A DNA stretch of 64,000 bases, from contig NZ_JAJAPX010000002.1 in assembly GCF_020523965.1 (NCBI RefSeq), positions 620,001 through 684,000 of the forward strand. Direction: 5' to 3'. The translations under genes and the position numbers were made by a program. This document shows positions 10,027 to 17,277 of this stretch, one piece after another. Origin of the DNA: Neotamlana sargassicola. Lineage in GTDB: Bacteria > Bacteroidota > Bacteroidia > Flavobacteriales > Flavobacteriaceae. The number at the start of each line of letters is the position of its first letter. Positions within the stretch are counted from its first letter, which is position 1. The notes beneath the pieces were generated by a model. The model was not told the DNA's origin and did not search any database. It was given only the letters and a program-made list of their open reading frames with translations.

Positions 10027-10406
10027 ATGAGTTAAATAAGATTTACTCCAGCAGAAATAAACGGAATTAAATTAGGGGTGATTCTATTTAGAAATGGTTT
10101 GTTTACAGCCTTCGATGCAGAGTTTGAAAATCTAAATAATTCGACCGATGATGTTGTTTTAGGAACAAAAAGTGGTCTTTGGCCTATGGTGATTTAATAA
10201 AAGCCATATGTCTTGTTGCTTTAATTGAAATGTTTGAAGAATGGCCTATTGATAATGCTTCCGATGGTGCAGCTCCATTTAGTGATAAAGCTACTGTTTT
10301 GGCCAAATGTGTTACATTTTTAAAAGGAGCTAAGGATGCTTTAGAAACAGATCCAATGTCTGATGATTTTGAAACTTCTATGCAACGGTCTAGCTTTAGT
10401 TTATAA
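10027..10406 (+). pseudogene. Small disrupted gene (nonsense codon plus one-base frameshift)
   Basis: From the ATG at 10027 the frame meets a TAA at codon 3 and then reads a protein-like stretch (FTPAEINGIKLGVILFRNGL) to about 10166. There the sensible frame moves by one base at a run of five A residues (10167-10171). Adding one A would join it to the downstream frame WSLAYGDLIKAICLVALIEM, which ends at 10406. The joined product of about 120 residues is not recognised. The two lesions suggest a dead gene; a shorter functional product from the TTG at 10179 is possible but less likely. It sits in a zone with two further gene remnants. Confidence 0.6.
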
Positions 10407-10449
10407 AAAACAATTCCGACGCCCCAACAATTTAATAGCTTAAAGTTAA

Positions 10450-10503
10450 TTTTTTTAGTTTTTTTGAGGGTAGCAATATTGCTGCCCTTAAAAGCTAAAA
10501 AAG
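10450..10503. repeat. Long imperfect inverted repeat (hairpin) between decay zone and DUF1343 gene
   Basis: The centre GGGTAGCAATATTGCTGCCC is nearly self-complementary. Outward the arms continue: the T-rich left arm (TTTTTTAG, then GAGGG) matches the right arm (CCCTT, then CTAAAAAA). Because the T-rich run lies on the left arm and the A-rich run on the right, the RNA would be one long stem with no free U tail, so this is not a typical terminator. It may be a remnant of a mobile repeat or simply an mRNA end structure. It lies 27 bases before the ATG at 10530. Confidence 0.55.
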
Positions 10504-10529
10504 AATAGGTATATTTAAAATAAAAATTT

Positions 10530-11714
10530 ATGAAAGTACAAACAGGTTTAGAGGTGTTGCTAAACGATAAAGAAATTCAAAAACAATTTAATGGAAATGT
10601 TGCATTACTTTGTCATAATGCTTCAATCGATGACACATATACACATGCCGCCTTAAAGTTTAAAACTGTATTTGGAGACCGATTTGTAAAGTTATTTGGT
10701 CCACAGCACGGTTTTTCAACAGATGTGCAAGATAATATGGTAGAAACCGATCATGTTATGCATCCATTTTTTAAAATACCTGTTTACTCATTATACTCCG
10801 AAACACGCATTCCTACAGACGAAATGCTTTCCGTTATAGATCATTTATTTGTCGATTTACAGGACGTTGGTTGTAGAGTGTATACCTACATTTATACCTT
10901 AACGCACTTGTTAGAGAAATGCGCATCAAAACCTATAGAAATAGTGGTTCTAGATCGTCCAAATCCATTAAATGGGGTGGAACTAGAAGGAAATATTTTA
11001 GAAGCAGGTTTCGAGTCTTTTGTTGGGCGACACCCAATACCAATGCGTCATGGTATGACTATGGGAGAAGTTGCTTTAATGCATCAAAAATTTTGGGCAA
11101 CAGAAAAAGCTAACGTAAAAGTTATTAAAATGAAAAATTGGGAGCGCGGTATGTATTTTGAAGACACTAAGTTGCCATGGTTGTTGCCATCTCCAAATTT
11201 ATCGCGAATAGAAAGTGCTTACACTTTTCCTGCAACTGTTATGTTTGAAGGAACAACCTTAAGTGAAGGTCGTGGTACAACTCAGGCTTTAGAAGTTGTT
11301 GGTCATCCTAAAATAGAACCTTATGCGTTTTATGAAGAGGTGCTTTCTCCAGCAAAAAAAGAATCGGAATTAACAGGCTTCGAGTTTCGACCTATTACTT
11401 TTTTACCAACGTTTCAAAAACATGGAAATAGTGTTTGTGGTGGTGTTCAAATACATGTTACTGATAAATCTACTTATAAACCTTGGCGCGTTGGGCAATT
11501 GTTAATGCAGAAGCTATATCACTATTTGGGCGATGATTTTGGTTGGAAAGAACCGCCATACGAGTATGTTTTCGATCAAAAACCTATCGATATAATTAAT
11601 GGCTCTGAAAAAATAAGACATTGGATTGTTAATAATGATAGTATAGATAAGTTAAATACTTTAGAAGATTTAGAGGTTTATAAGTCGCAATTAAAAGAAA
11701 TTATAATTTATTAA
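10530..11714 (+). CDS. DUF1343 protein, NamZ-type exo-beta-N-acetylmuramidase family
   Basis: A 394-residue protein matching the DUF1343 family along its length: GLEVLL at the start, GPQHGF, then LFVDLQDVGCRVYTYIYTL, VLDRPNPLNG and LSEGRGTTQALEVVG. Characterised members (NamZ) release N-acetylmuramic acid from the non-reducing end of peptidoglycan fragments. Many members are exported; this one has no signal peptide, so it would act in the cytoplasm unless a start was lost. The fragment of a GH3 beta-N-acetylglucosaminidase-like gene immediately downstream fits a murein-recycling pair that has lost its partner. The gene seems intact. Confidence 0.87.
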   Translation: MKVQTGLEVLLNDKEIQKQFNGNVALLCHNASIDDTYTHAALKFKTVFGDRFVKLFGPQHGFSTDVQDNMVETDHVMHPFFKIPVYSLYSETRIPTDEMLSVIDHLFVDLQDVGCRVYTYIYTLTHLLEKCASKPIEIVVLDRPNPLNGVELEGNILEAGFESFVGRHPIPMRHGMTMGEVALMHQKFWATEKANVKVIKMKNWERGMYFEDTKLPWLLPSPNLSRIESAYTFPATVMFEGTTLSEGRGTTQALEVVGHPKIEPYAFYEEVLSPAKKESELTGFEFRPITFLPTFQKHGNSVCGGVQIHVTDKSTYKPWRVGQLLMQKLYHYLGDDFGWKEPPYEYVFDQKPIDIINGSEKIRHWIVNNDSIDKLNTLEDLEVYKSQLKEIIIY

Positions 11715-11840
11715 GCTTTTTGTGATGTCATATGATATTATACGAATAAAATATAGATTATTCATTAATAGTATTCAATCTTAAAATTAAACAATAATAT
11801 CATCATTGCAGTAATCTAGAGTAACATTACACTAAATTTA

Positions 11841-12140
11841 ATGAAAAAAATAATCGTATTTTTTGCGCTGTTAATTTGCCTGCATTTTCAGGCGGAAGTT
11901 CCATTACAAACTTCAAATGTTGAGCATCAAAAAAAATGGGTAGATAGTGTGTTTTCAACCCTAAGTTTAGACCAAAAAATTGGGCAGCTTTTTATGGTAC
12001 AAGCTTATTCCAATAGAAGTGAAACCGAAACTAATTTTATCAAAAAAATGATAAATCAGTTTCAAATAGGAGGTCTTATTTTTATGCAAGGTACACCAGA
12101 TATGAAGCTATTTTGGAATAACCAAGTTATGATTTGTTAA
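11841..12140 (+). pseudogene. N-terminal remnant of a GH3 (beta-N-acetylglucosaminidase-like) gene
   Basis: This 99-residue frame begins with a signal peptide (IIVFFALLICLHFQA). It continues with the N-terminal signature of secreted GH3 enzymes of Bacteroidota: WVDSVFSTLSLDQKIGQLFM, then a helix and IGGLIFMQGTP. It then breaks off at NNQVMIC and stop. Normal members run to several hundred residues (often about 970 with a fused beta-lactamase-like domain). No continuation of the barrel or of the catalytic KHFPG-type motif is visible in any frame to 12415. So most of the gene has been deleted. It follows the NamZ-type gene, its likely functional partner. Confidence 0.8.
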
Positions 12141-12415
12141 GTGTTTTTAAAATATTCAAGTTGTTTTTGAGCTTGTTTATGTTCTTATTTTTTAGCTATA
12201 AAAATTGAAGTATTATTAAAATACTTTGTAATTATTGCATTTTTGGTATTGATTTATTTTAGAAGGCAAAAAAAGTATTATAAATAATCAAATTATAGTT
12301 AGATATATCCTTTATTAGGGTGTAATATTGCTTTTGCAAACGAGTAAACTAAATAAAATCGAGATGCTACCATAAATCTTGGTTTTATTTTTTTGAAAAT
12401 ATACCAACTAAAACC
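12141..12415. other. Degenerate AT-rich gap between two gene remnants
   Basis: No intact gene is seen. One frame ends at about 12286 with a hydrophobic stretch and a basic tail (FVIIAFLVLIYFRRQKK), which resembles the end of a small membrane protein, but no start or body supports it. It may be debris from the deletion that truncated the GH3 gene and the downstream SDR gene. Confidence 0.4.
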
Positions 12416-12607
12416 ATGTCAAAAATCAGTTTAAAAAATAAAGTAGCCTCAGTTAAAGCTATTCTTAACGGTTTTGGCAAAACCATACTGTTAATCTTTG
12501 CACAGCTAGGACCTGCAGTGGCTATCTGCGATTTTAATTTAGATTATTCCAAAGAAATGGTTTTATGTTTAAATGATGGCGGATTTGTGACTTTAAACGG
12601 GAATTAA
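12416..12607 (+). pseudogene. N-terminal remnant of a short-chain dehydrogenase/reductase
   Basis: The 63-residue frame aligns by eye with the start of SDR enzymes: KISLKNKVA leads into the first beta strand, then NGFGKTILLIFAQLGPAVAI and the acidic turn CDFN. The expected cofactor motif TGxxxGIG is damaged (here VKAILNGFGK), and everything after about residue 60 of a normal 250 is missing, including the YxxxK catalytic site. It lies 25 bases before an FAH-family hydrolase of sugar-acid catabolism. It was therefore probably the 2-keto-3-deoxy-L-fuconate (or similar) dehydrogenase of that operon. That identity is inferred from context. Confidence 0.75.
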
Positions 12608-12632
12608 AAAACACTCAAAAAAATATTTTAAA

Positions 12633-13490
12633 ATGAAATTAATAAGATTTGGAGCCGTAGGCGAAGAAAAACCAGGTGTTCAGTTAGCAAACGGAACTAA
12701 AATTGATGTTTCTGCTTTTGGGCAAGATTACGATGAAGATTTTTTTGGCAACGACGGTATCGAGAAATTAGCAAAGTGGTTAGAAACTAACCAAGCTAGT
12801 TGTCCAGAGGTTGATGATAGTGTACGTTTAGGTGTGCCATTAACCAGACCATCAAAAATAGTATGTGTAGGTTTAAACTACGCACAACACGCAGCCGAAG
12901 CTGGTATGGAAATTCCAAAAGAGCCTGTGTTATTCTTTAAATCTACAACAGCGTTAGTTGGGCCAAACGACGATGTTATAATTCCAAAAAACAGCGAAAA
13001 AAGCGATTGGGAAGTAGAGTTAGCTATTGTAATTGGTAAAAAAGCATCCTATGTAGAAGAAGCAGATGCATTCGATCATATAGCCGGATACGTTTTACAC
13101 AACGATGTAAGTGAGCGCGCTTTTCAAATAGAAAAATCAGGACAATGGTGTAAAGGTAAAGGTTGCGACACTTTCGCACCAGTAGGTCCGTTTATTGCAA
13201 CAACAGACGAAATAGAAGACCCTAATAACTTAAACTTATGGTTAAAATTAAATGGCGAAGTCATGCAAAATAGCACCACTTCAGATTTTATTTTTAACGT
13301 ACAACACGTAGTAAGCCACATTAGCCTGTTTATGACGCTTTTACCTGGCGATATCATTTCAACAGGAACACCATTTGGTGTTGGTTTAGGTTTAAACCCA
13401 CCAATGTATTTAAAAGAAGGCGATGTTATGGAGTTAGGTATTGAAGGCTTGGGCGTTTCAAAACAAAACGTAAAAGCTTATAAAAAGTAG
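12633..13490 (+). CDS. Fumarylacetoacetate hydrolase family protein, likely 2,4-diketo-3-deoxy-sugar-acid hydrolase
   Basis: A 285-residue FAH-fold enzyme. It has the metal-binding pattern of the family: EVELAIVIGK, HNDVSERAFQ, GKGCDTFAPVGPFI, and the late STGTPFGVG motif. In non-phosphorylating L-fucose and L-rhamnose pathways, enzymes of this subgroup split 2,4-diketo-3-deoxy-L-fuconate or -rhamnonate to pyruvate and a hydroxy acid. The neighbours (SDR remnant upstream, FucP-type permease and RhaM-type mutarotase downstream) support a role on deoxy-sugar acids. The dehydratase and dehydrogenase partners are not in the window, so the pathway is incomplete here. Confidence 0.85.
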   Translation: MKLIRFGAVGEEKPGVQLANGTKIDVSAFGQDYDEDFFGNDGIEKLAKWLETNQASCPEVDDSVRLGVPLTRPSKIVCVGLNYAQHAAEAGMEIPKEPVLFFKSTTALVGPNDDVIIPKNSEKSDWEVELAIVIGKKASYVEEADAFDHIAGYVLHNDVSERAFQIEKSGQWCKGKGCDTFAPVGPFIATTDEIEDPNNLNLWLKLNGEVMQNSTTSDFIFNVQHVVSHISLFMTLLPGDIISTGTPFGVGLGLNPPMYLKEGDVMELGIEGLGVSKQNVKAYKK

Positions 13491-13557
13491 CCTTAATATT
13501 TCCCTTAATTTACAAGCACAACTAAGTTAAACTACAGATCTAAAACAAAGATATTTT

Positions 13558-14898
13558 ATGAATAATATAGAAAAGACCCCAGTGGTATCGAAAAAAATAA
13601 TTTTACCTTTTATACTAGTTACTTCCCTTTTTGCCCTATGGGGTTTTGCAAACGCAGTAACCGACCCCATGGTTAATGCCTTTAAAAAGGTTTTAGAGTT
13701 ATCTAACACACAAGCATCTTGGGTACAAATGGCGTTTTATGGCGGCTATTTTTGCATGGCTTTGCCAGCGGCTTTATTTATGCGCAAGTATTCATACAAA
13801 GTTGGGGTATTAATAGGGCTGGGGCTTTATGCTAGCGGCGCATTGTTGTTTTATCCTGCTGCCACTACAGAAATGTTCTGGTTTTTCTGTTTAGGTTTAT
13901 ACATATTAACCTTTGGTTTAGCTTTTTTAGAAACTGCAGCAAATCCATACATTTTAGCAATGGGAGAAAAAGAAACGGCTACACAACGTTTAAATTTAGC
14001 GCAATCATTTAATCCGGTGGGTTTAATTGCTGGTTTATTAGTGGCGAAGTATTTTGTTTATGATAAATTACAGTCTGATGATATTGCGGATTTTTCCGCG
14101 TTAAGTGAAACAAAAAGGGCCATGGTTAGAGTGGCCGATTTAGCGGTAATTCGCGACCCATACGTAGTTTTAGGTTTAGTTATTTTAGGTGTTTTTGTGT
14201 TGTTTTTAGTTAACAAAATGCCACAAAGTAAAGCAGAAGGTACTATGCCTAGTTTAGGAGCTACTTTTAAAGGGTTGTTTAAAAACTCTAAATATGTTTT
14301 AGGTGTTTTTGCGCAGATTCTTTATGTAGGCGCTCAAATCATGACTTGGACATATATTTACCAATATGCAGAAGCCATTGACTTAGCAAATGCCGGAGTA
14401 GCAGGCTACGAAAAAATAGATGTTTTTGCCTATCAATTTGTGGCTTTCATTTTATTTGCTGTTGGTCGTGTGGTTGGTACAGCTATGTTACGTGTAATGA
14501 GTCCTGGTAAATTATTAATGTTCTTTGCTGTATTGGCTGGAGCTTTTGTGGCAGGAGCTATTTTTATAAGCGGTACTGTTGGCTTGTATTGCGTAGTTGG
14601 AATTTCATTTTGTATGTCACTTATGTTCCCAACTATTTACGGTATTGCTTTAAACGATTTAAATGAAGAAGAATCTAAAGTTGGTTCTGCAGGTTTAGTC
14701 ATGGCCATTGTAGGTGGTGCATTATTACCCATGTTTCAAGGAATGATAATTGATGCAGGTGGTTCAGGAGTGGCTGACACTTTAATCATGGGAGTTGCAG
14801 AAGTTAACTTTTCATTTATACTGCCATTAATTTGCTTTGTATATATTGCATGGTATGGATTTCATGTGTTTAATAAACATGAGGGTAAAACTATTTAA
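13558..14898 (+). CDS. fucP: L-fucose:H+ symporter family permease
   Basis: A 446-residue MFS transporter with about 12 membrane segments. The first segment carries FALWGFANAVTDPMV, the FucP family signature, and SWVQMAFYGGYF and ETAANPYI follow, as in sugar:proton symporters of the FucP group. It starts 67 bases after the hydrolase gene and ends 8 bases before the mutarotase gene, so the three form a catabolic operon. Substrate is L-fucose by family and context; related permeases carry glucose/galactose, so this is not certain. Confidence 0.85.
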   Translation: MNNIEKTPVVSKKIILPFILVTSLFALWGFANAVTDPMVNAFKKVLELSNTQASWVQMAFYGGYFCMALPAALFMRKYSYKVGVLIGLGLYASGALLFYPAATTEMFWFFCLGLYILTFGLAFLETAANPYILAMGEKETATQRLNLAQSFNPVGLIAGLLVAKYFVYDKLQSDDIADFSALSETKRAMVRVADLAVIRDPYVVLGLVILGVFVLFLVNKMPQSKAEGTMPSLGATFKGLFKNSKYVLGVFAQILYVGAQIMTWTYIYQYAEAIDLANAGVAGYEKIDVFAYQFVAFILFAVGRVVGTAMLRVMSPGKLLMFFAVLAGAFVAGAIFISGTVGLYCVVGISFCMSLMFPTIYGIALNDLNEEESKVGSAGLVMAIVGGALLPMFQGMIIDAGGSGVADTLIMGVAEVNFSFILPLICFVYIAWYGFHVFNKHEGKTI

Positions 14899-14906
14899 AT
14901 TGTATT

Positions 14907-15239
14907 ATGATGAAAAGATTTTGTTTTGCACTCGATTTAAAAGATGATGAAGCTTTAATTGAAGCTTATAAAACCTATCATAAAAACGTCTGGCCAGAAA
15001 TTATTGCCAGTATAAAAGATTCCGGAATAGAAGTTTTAGATATTTATTTGGTAGCAAATAGATTGTTTATGATTATGGAAGTAAACGATACGTTTTCGTT
15101 TGAGAAGAAAAATGAAATGGATTTAAATAATCCTAAAGTACAAGAATGGGAAACATTAATGTGGAAATATCAACAGGCATTACCAGCAGCAAAACCAGGT
15201 GAAAAATGGATGTTAATGGAAAAGATTTTTGAGTTATAA
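14907..15239 (+). CDS. RhaM-type sugar mutarotase (L-rhamnose/L-fucose mutarotase family)
   Basis: A 110-residue dimeric alpha/beta-barrel protein. The pattern YKTYHKNVWPEI near the start, with the family histidine, and VQEWETLMWKYQQALP near the end are typical. These enzymes interconvert the alpha and beta anomers of 6-deoxy sugars before the dehydrogenase or isomerase step. The ATG at 14907 is followed by a second Met; starting at 14910 would lose one residue. It closes the FAH-fucP operon and is followed by a clear terminator at 15273. Confidence 0.87.
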   Translation: MMKRFCFALDLKDDEALIEAYKTYHKNVWPEIIASIKDSGIEVLDIYLVANRLFMIMEVNDTFSFEKKNEMDLNNPKVQEWETLMWKYQQALPAAKPGEKWMLMEKIFEL

Positions 15240-15272
15240 ATTATATAGTTAAAGAAAAACCGAACTCAAAAG

Positions 15273-15315
15273 AGGCTTCAACTTTATATTGAAGCCTTTA
15301 TTTTTTATTTTAATG
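15273..15315. terminator. Terminator after the fucose-type operon
   Basis: AGGCTTCA at 15273-15280 pairs with TGAAGCCT at 15290-15297 and is followed by TTATTTTTTATTTT. It ends the plus-strand operon and lies just beyond the end of the minus-strand gene at 15341, so it may serve both. Confidence 0.8.
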
Positions 15316-15340
15316 TTGTTTTAAGTTAAGCTTTATTTGG

Positions 15341-16282
15341 TTAAAGATCTAATTGCATCCAAAGCGGGCGATGGTCTGAAATATAATATCTTAAATAGCT
15401 TCGAAAGTTTTTGGGTGTTTCATTTTGCCAAAGTTCTGGAAAAATGGCAGTATCAAAATCAAAAACACCATTATTTACAATTTTAGATTTTATATCTGGA
15501 AGAAACGCAATTTGGTCAAATTGTTTATCGTTTGAGATGTTTGAGTATACTTTAGTTGAATGATAGGGAAGCAGTAACCCACGACTTAAAAGTGCATTAT
15601 AAACTACATCGCCAGGTTCTACTTTTGGGATGTTAAAATCGCCTAAAGCAATTATGTTTTTCGAGAAAGCGTTTTTGTTTTTTCGGTTTAAATCGGCATA
15701 TCTAGAAATGGCATAAGCTTCAAGCGCGCGCCTATTTAAATCAGATTTTGATGTGCTTCCGGAAAAGGAATGCACCGTAATTAAAATAAAAGTAAAGTTT
15801 TGCCACTGGAAGGAGCATAGGTAAGGGTTTCTATCAAAACCTGTAAAGGTTTCAGTAATTCCCTTAATTTTTATGTATTTATGGTCTTTTGGCGCTACGG
15901 CAATTTCGCCAACAAGTTCCAATAATTTAATTTTTCGGTTATCGTATATAAAAGCCGATCGTTCGTTGTTGCCACCTCTATCAGAAAATATTAAGCTGTA
16001 ATAACTCGGTAGTTCAGATTCAATATTACGTAAACCTTCTAAATTAGCATTTACTTCTTGCACAGCAACCACATCAAACCAGTTAATTATTTCGGCAATA
16101 AGTTTATAATGGTCGGTGTGTCTGTCTTGTAAACCTAGATTGGCTATATTCCAAGAGGCAATAAGTAGTTTGTCGTCTACTTTATCGGGTATTTCTCTTA
16201 ACGTTTTATGCGCTTTTAAGTGATTTATTTCATCATTTAAAATAAAAGGAAAACTAAATTTTGGTTTAGCAAAGGATGGCAT
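15341..16282 (-). CDS. Endonuclease/exonuclease/phosphatase family protein
   Basis: A 313-residue protein of the EEP superfamily (DNase I / inositol-phosphatase fold). Visible motifs are ASWNIANLG (metal-ligand Asn), VVAVQEV (catalytic Glu), IALGDFN (Asp and Asn of the active site) and SDHRPLWMQL (the terminal Asp-His pair). There is no signal peptide, so it is probably cytoplasmic. Substrate cannot be told: DNA, RNA and phosphoester substrates all occur in this superfamily. The gene stands alone, in the opposite direction to the fucose-type operon. Confidence 0.85.
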   Translation of the reverse strand: MPSFAKPKFSFPFILNDEINHLKAHKTLREIPDKVDDKLLIASWNIANLGLQDRHTDHYKLIAEIINWFDVVAVQEVNANLEGLRNIESELPSYYSLIFSDRGGNNERSAFIYDNRKIKLLELVGEIAVAPKDHKYIKIKGITETFTGFDRNPYLCSFQWQNFTFILITVHSFSGSTSKSDLNRRALEAYAISRYADLNRKNKNAFSKNIIALGDFNIPKVEPGDVVYNALLSRGLLLPYHSTKVYSNISNDKQFDQIAFLPDIKSKIVNNGVFDFDTAIFPELWQNETPKNFRSYLRYYISDHRPLWMQLDL

Positions 16283-16393
16283 TAGAGGTAATGTTTAGAT
16301 TATGCACTCTAATATAAATATTAAATTTTATTATTTTAAAATATAAGTTGTTCATTTTCAGTTGTAAATGAAACAATGTTGAATTAAATTGAA

Positions 16394-16431
16394 AAGGCTT
16401 CAAAATTAATATTTTGAAGCCTTCCTTTTTT
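16394..16431. terminator. Perfect 13-bp stem terminator
   Basis: AAGGCTTCAAAAT (16394-16406), loop TAAT, and ATTTTGAAGCCTT (16411-16423) form a perfect stem. It follows the minus-strand GIN-domain gene whose stop is at 16448. A T-rich run lies on the plus-strand side (CCTTTTTTG). It ends the minus-strand operon and is probably bidirectional. Confidence 0.75.
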
Positions 16432-16447
16432 GATTGATTGTTTGGTT

Positions 16448-17164
16448 TTATCGTTGCACAATACTACCTGAGGAGCTATCGCTTTTATTAACAGTTTTTG
16501 GGTTTCCATAATAATTTACATCTGCACCACTAGAAGCTTTTGCAATTAGTGTTTCGGTTGTGTTAACTGTTATGCCAGCACCGCTAGAAGCCTTTACTTC
16601 GCTACTTTTTGTAATTAAGTCTGCCGCTCTAATATCGCTTCCGCTTGAGGCTTCGGCTGTAAGTGTTTGTGTGCTTCCGCTTAAGCGCATATCGCTTCCG
16701 CTACTTGCTTTGCAATTTAGGCTATTGGTTTTTACTTCTAGTTTCATATCGCTGCCGCTACTAGATTTTAAACTTAAATGTTCTGCAACTATAGGTGTTT
16801 TTGCAAATACATCGCTACCACTTGTAGATATTATGTTACTAACATTTTTAAAATTGACATTAACTTTTAAAGTTGTAGAGTAACCAATACTTTCTTTACA
16901 GTGTATTTTTAAAACCCCGTCTTCAATATCGGTTAAAATGAGGTCTTGTAAATTTTCGTCGGCTTCAACAACAATGCTTTCGGTGTTGCTTTGTGTTAAA
17001 TATACGTCTAAACCTTCGGTAGCTTTAATGGTTGTAAAGCCTTCGGTTACGGTTCTGTTGCTAGTAACTACATTGCCGTTACCGCGCTCGCCCATATCAA
17101 ATTTACAGGAGAATAACGTTAAACTAATTATGGCAGCTACAATAATTTTGATTAGAGTGGTCAT
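16448..17164 (-). CDS. Head GIN domain (DUF2807) lipoprotein
   Basis: A 238-residue lipoprotein: the signal peptide ends in a lipobox (SLTLFSC). The mature part is a single DUF2807 (putative auto-transporter adhesin, head GIN) right-handed beta-helix. Successive coils repeat the pattern SSGSD or SSGAD at least seven times (for example KSSSGSDMKL, KASSGSDMRL, EASSGSDIRA), so the solenoid rungs are visible directly. Function of these outer-membrane or periplasmic proteins is unknown. It lies 113 bases downstream of a PspC-family gene, an arrangement often seen in Flavobacteriaceae, and a stress or envelope role is possible. Confidence 0.87.
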   Translation of the reverse strand: MTTLIKIIVAAIISLTLFSCKFDMGERGNGNVVTSNRTVTEGFTTIKATEGLDVYLTQSNTESIVVEADENLQDLILTDIEDGVLKIHCKESIGYSTTLKVNVNFKNVSNIISTSGSDVFAKTPIVAEHLSLKSSSGSDMKLEVKTNSLNCKASSGSDMRLSGSTQTLTAEASSGSDIRAADLITKSSEVKASSGAGITVNTTETLIAKASSGADVNYYGNPKTVNKSDSSSGSIVQR

Positions 17165-17277
17165 GATTGTTCGTTTTTTAATTGATTTAATTTGTTAGTC
17201 AAATATATTTAAGGATTGATGCATTTTATAATTTTGGTTTCTGAACTGTAAATTATTCAGGATGAATTGTGATGATT

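Noticed and set aside
10450-10503. Hairpin before the DUF1343 gene as a normal terminator
   Set aside because: The T-rich run lies in the left arm and is paired; no free T tail follows on either strand.
10919-11113. Basic open frame within the DUF1343 gene
   Set aside because: It overlaps a well-conserved coding frame and has unlikely composition.
16560-16883. Open frame antisense to the GIN-domain gene
   Set aside because: It is the shadow of the repetitive SSGSD coding sequence; the minus-strand frame has a signal peptide and a family match.
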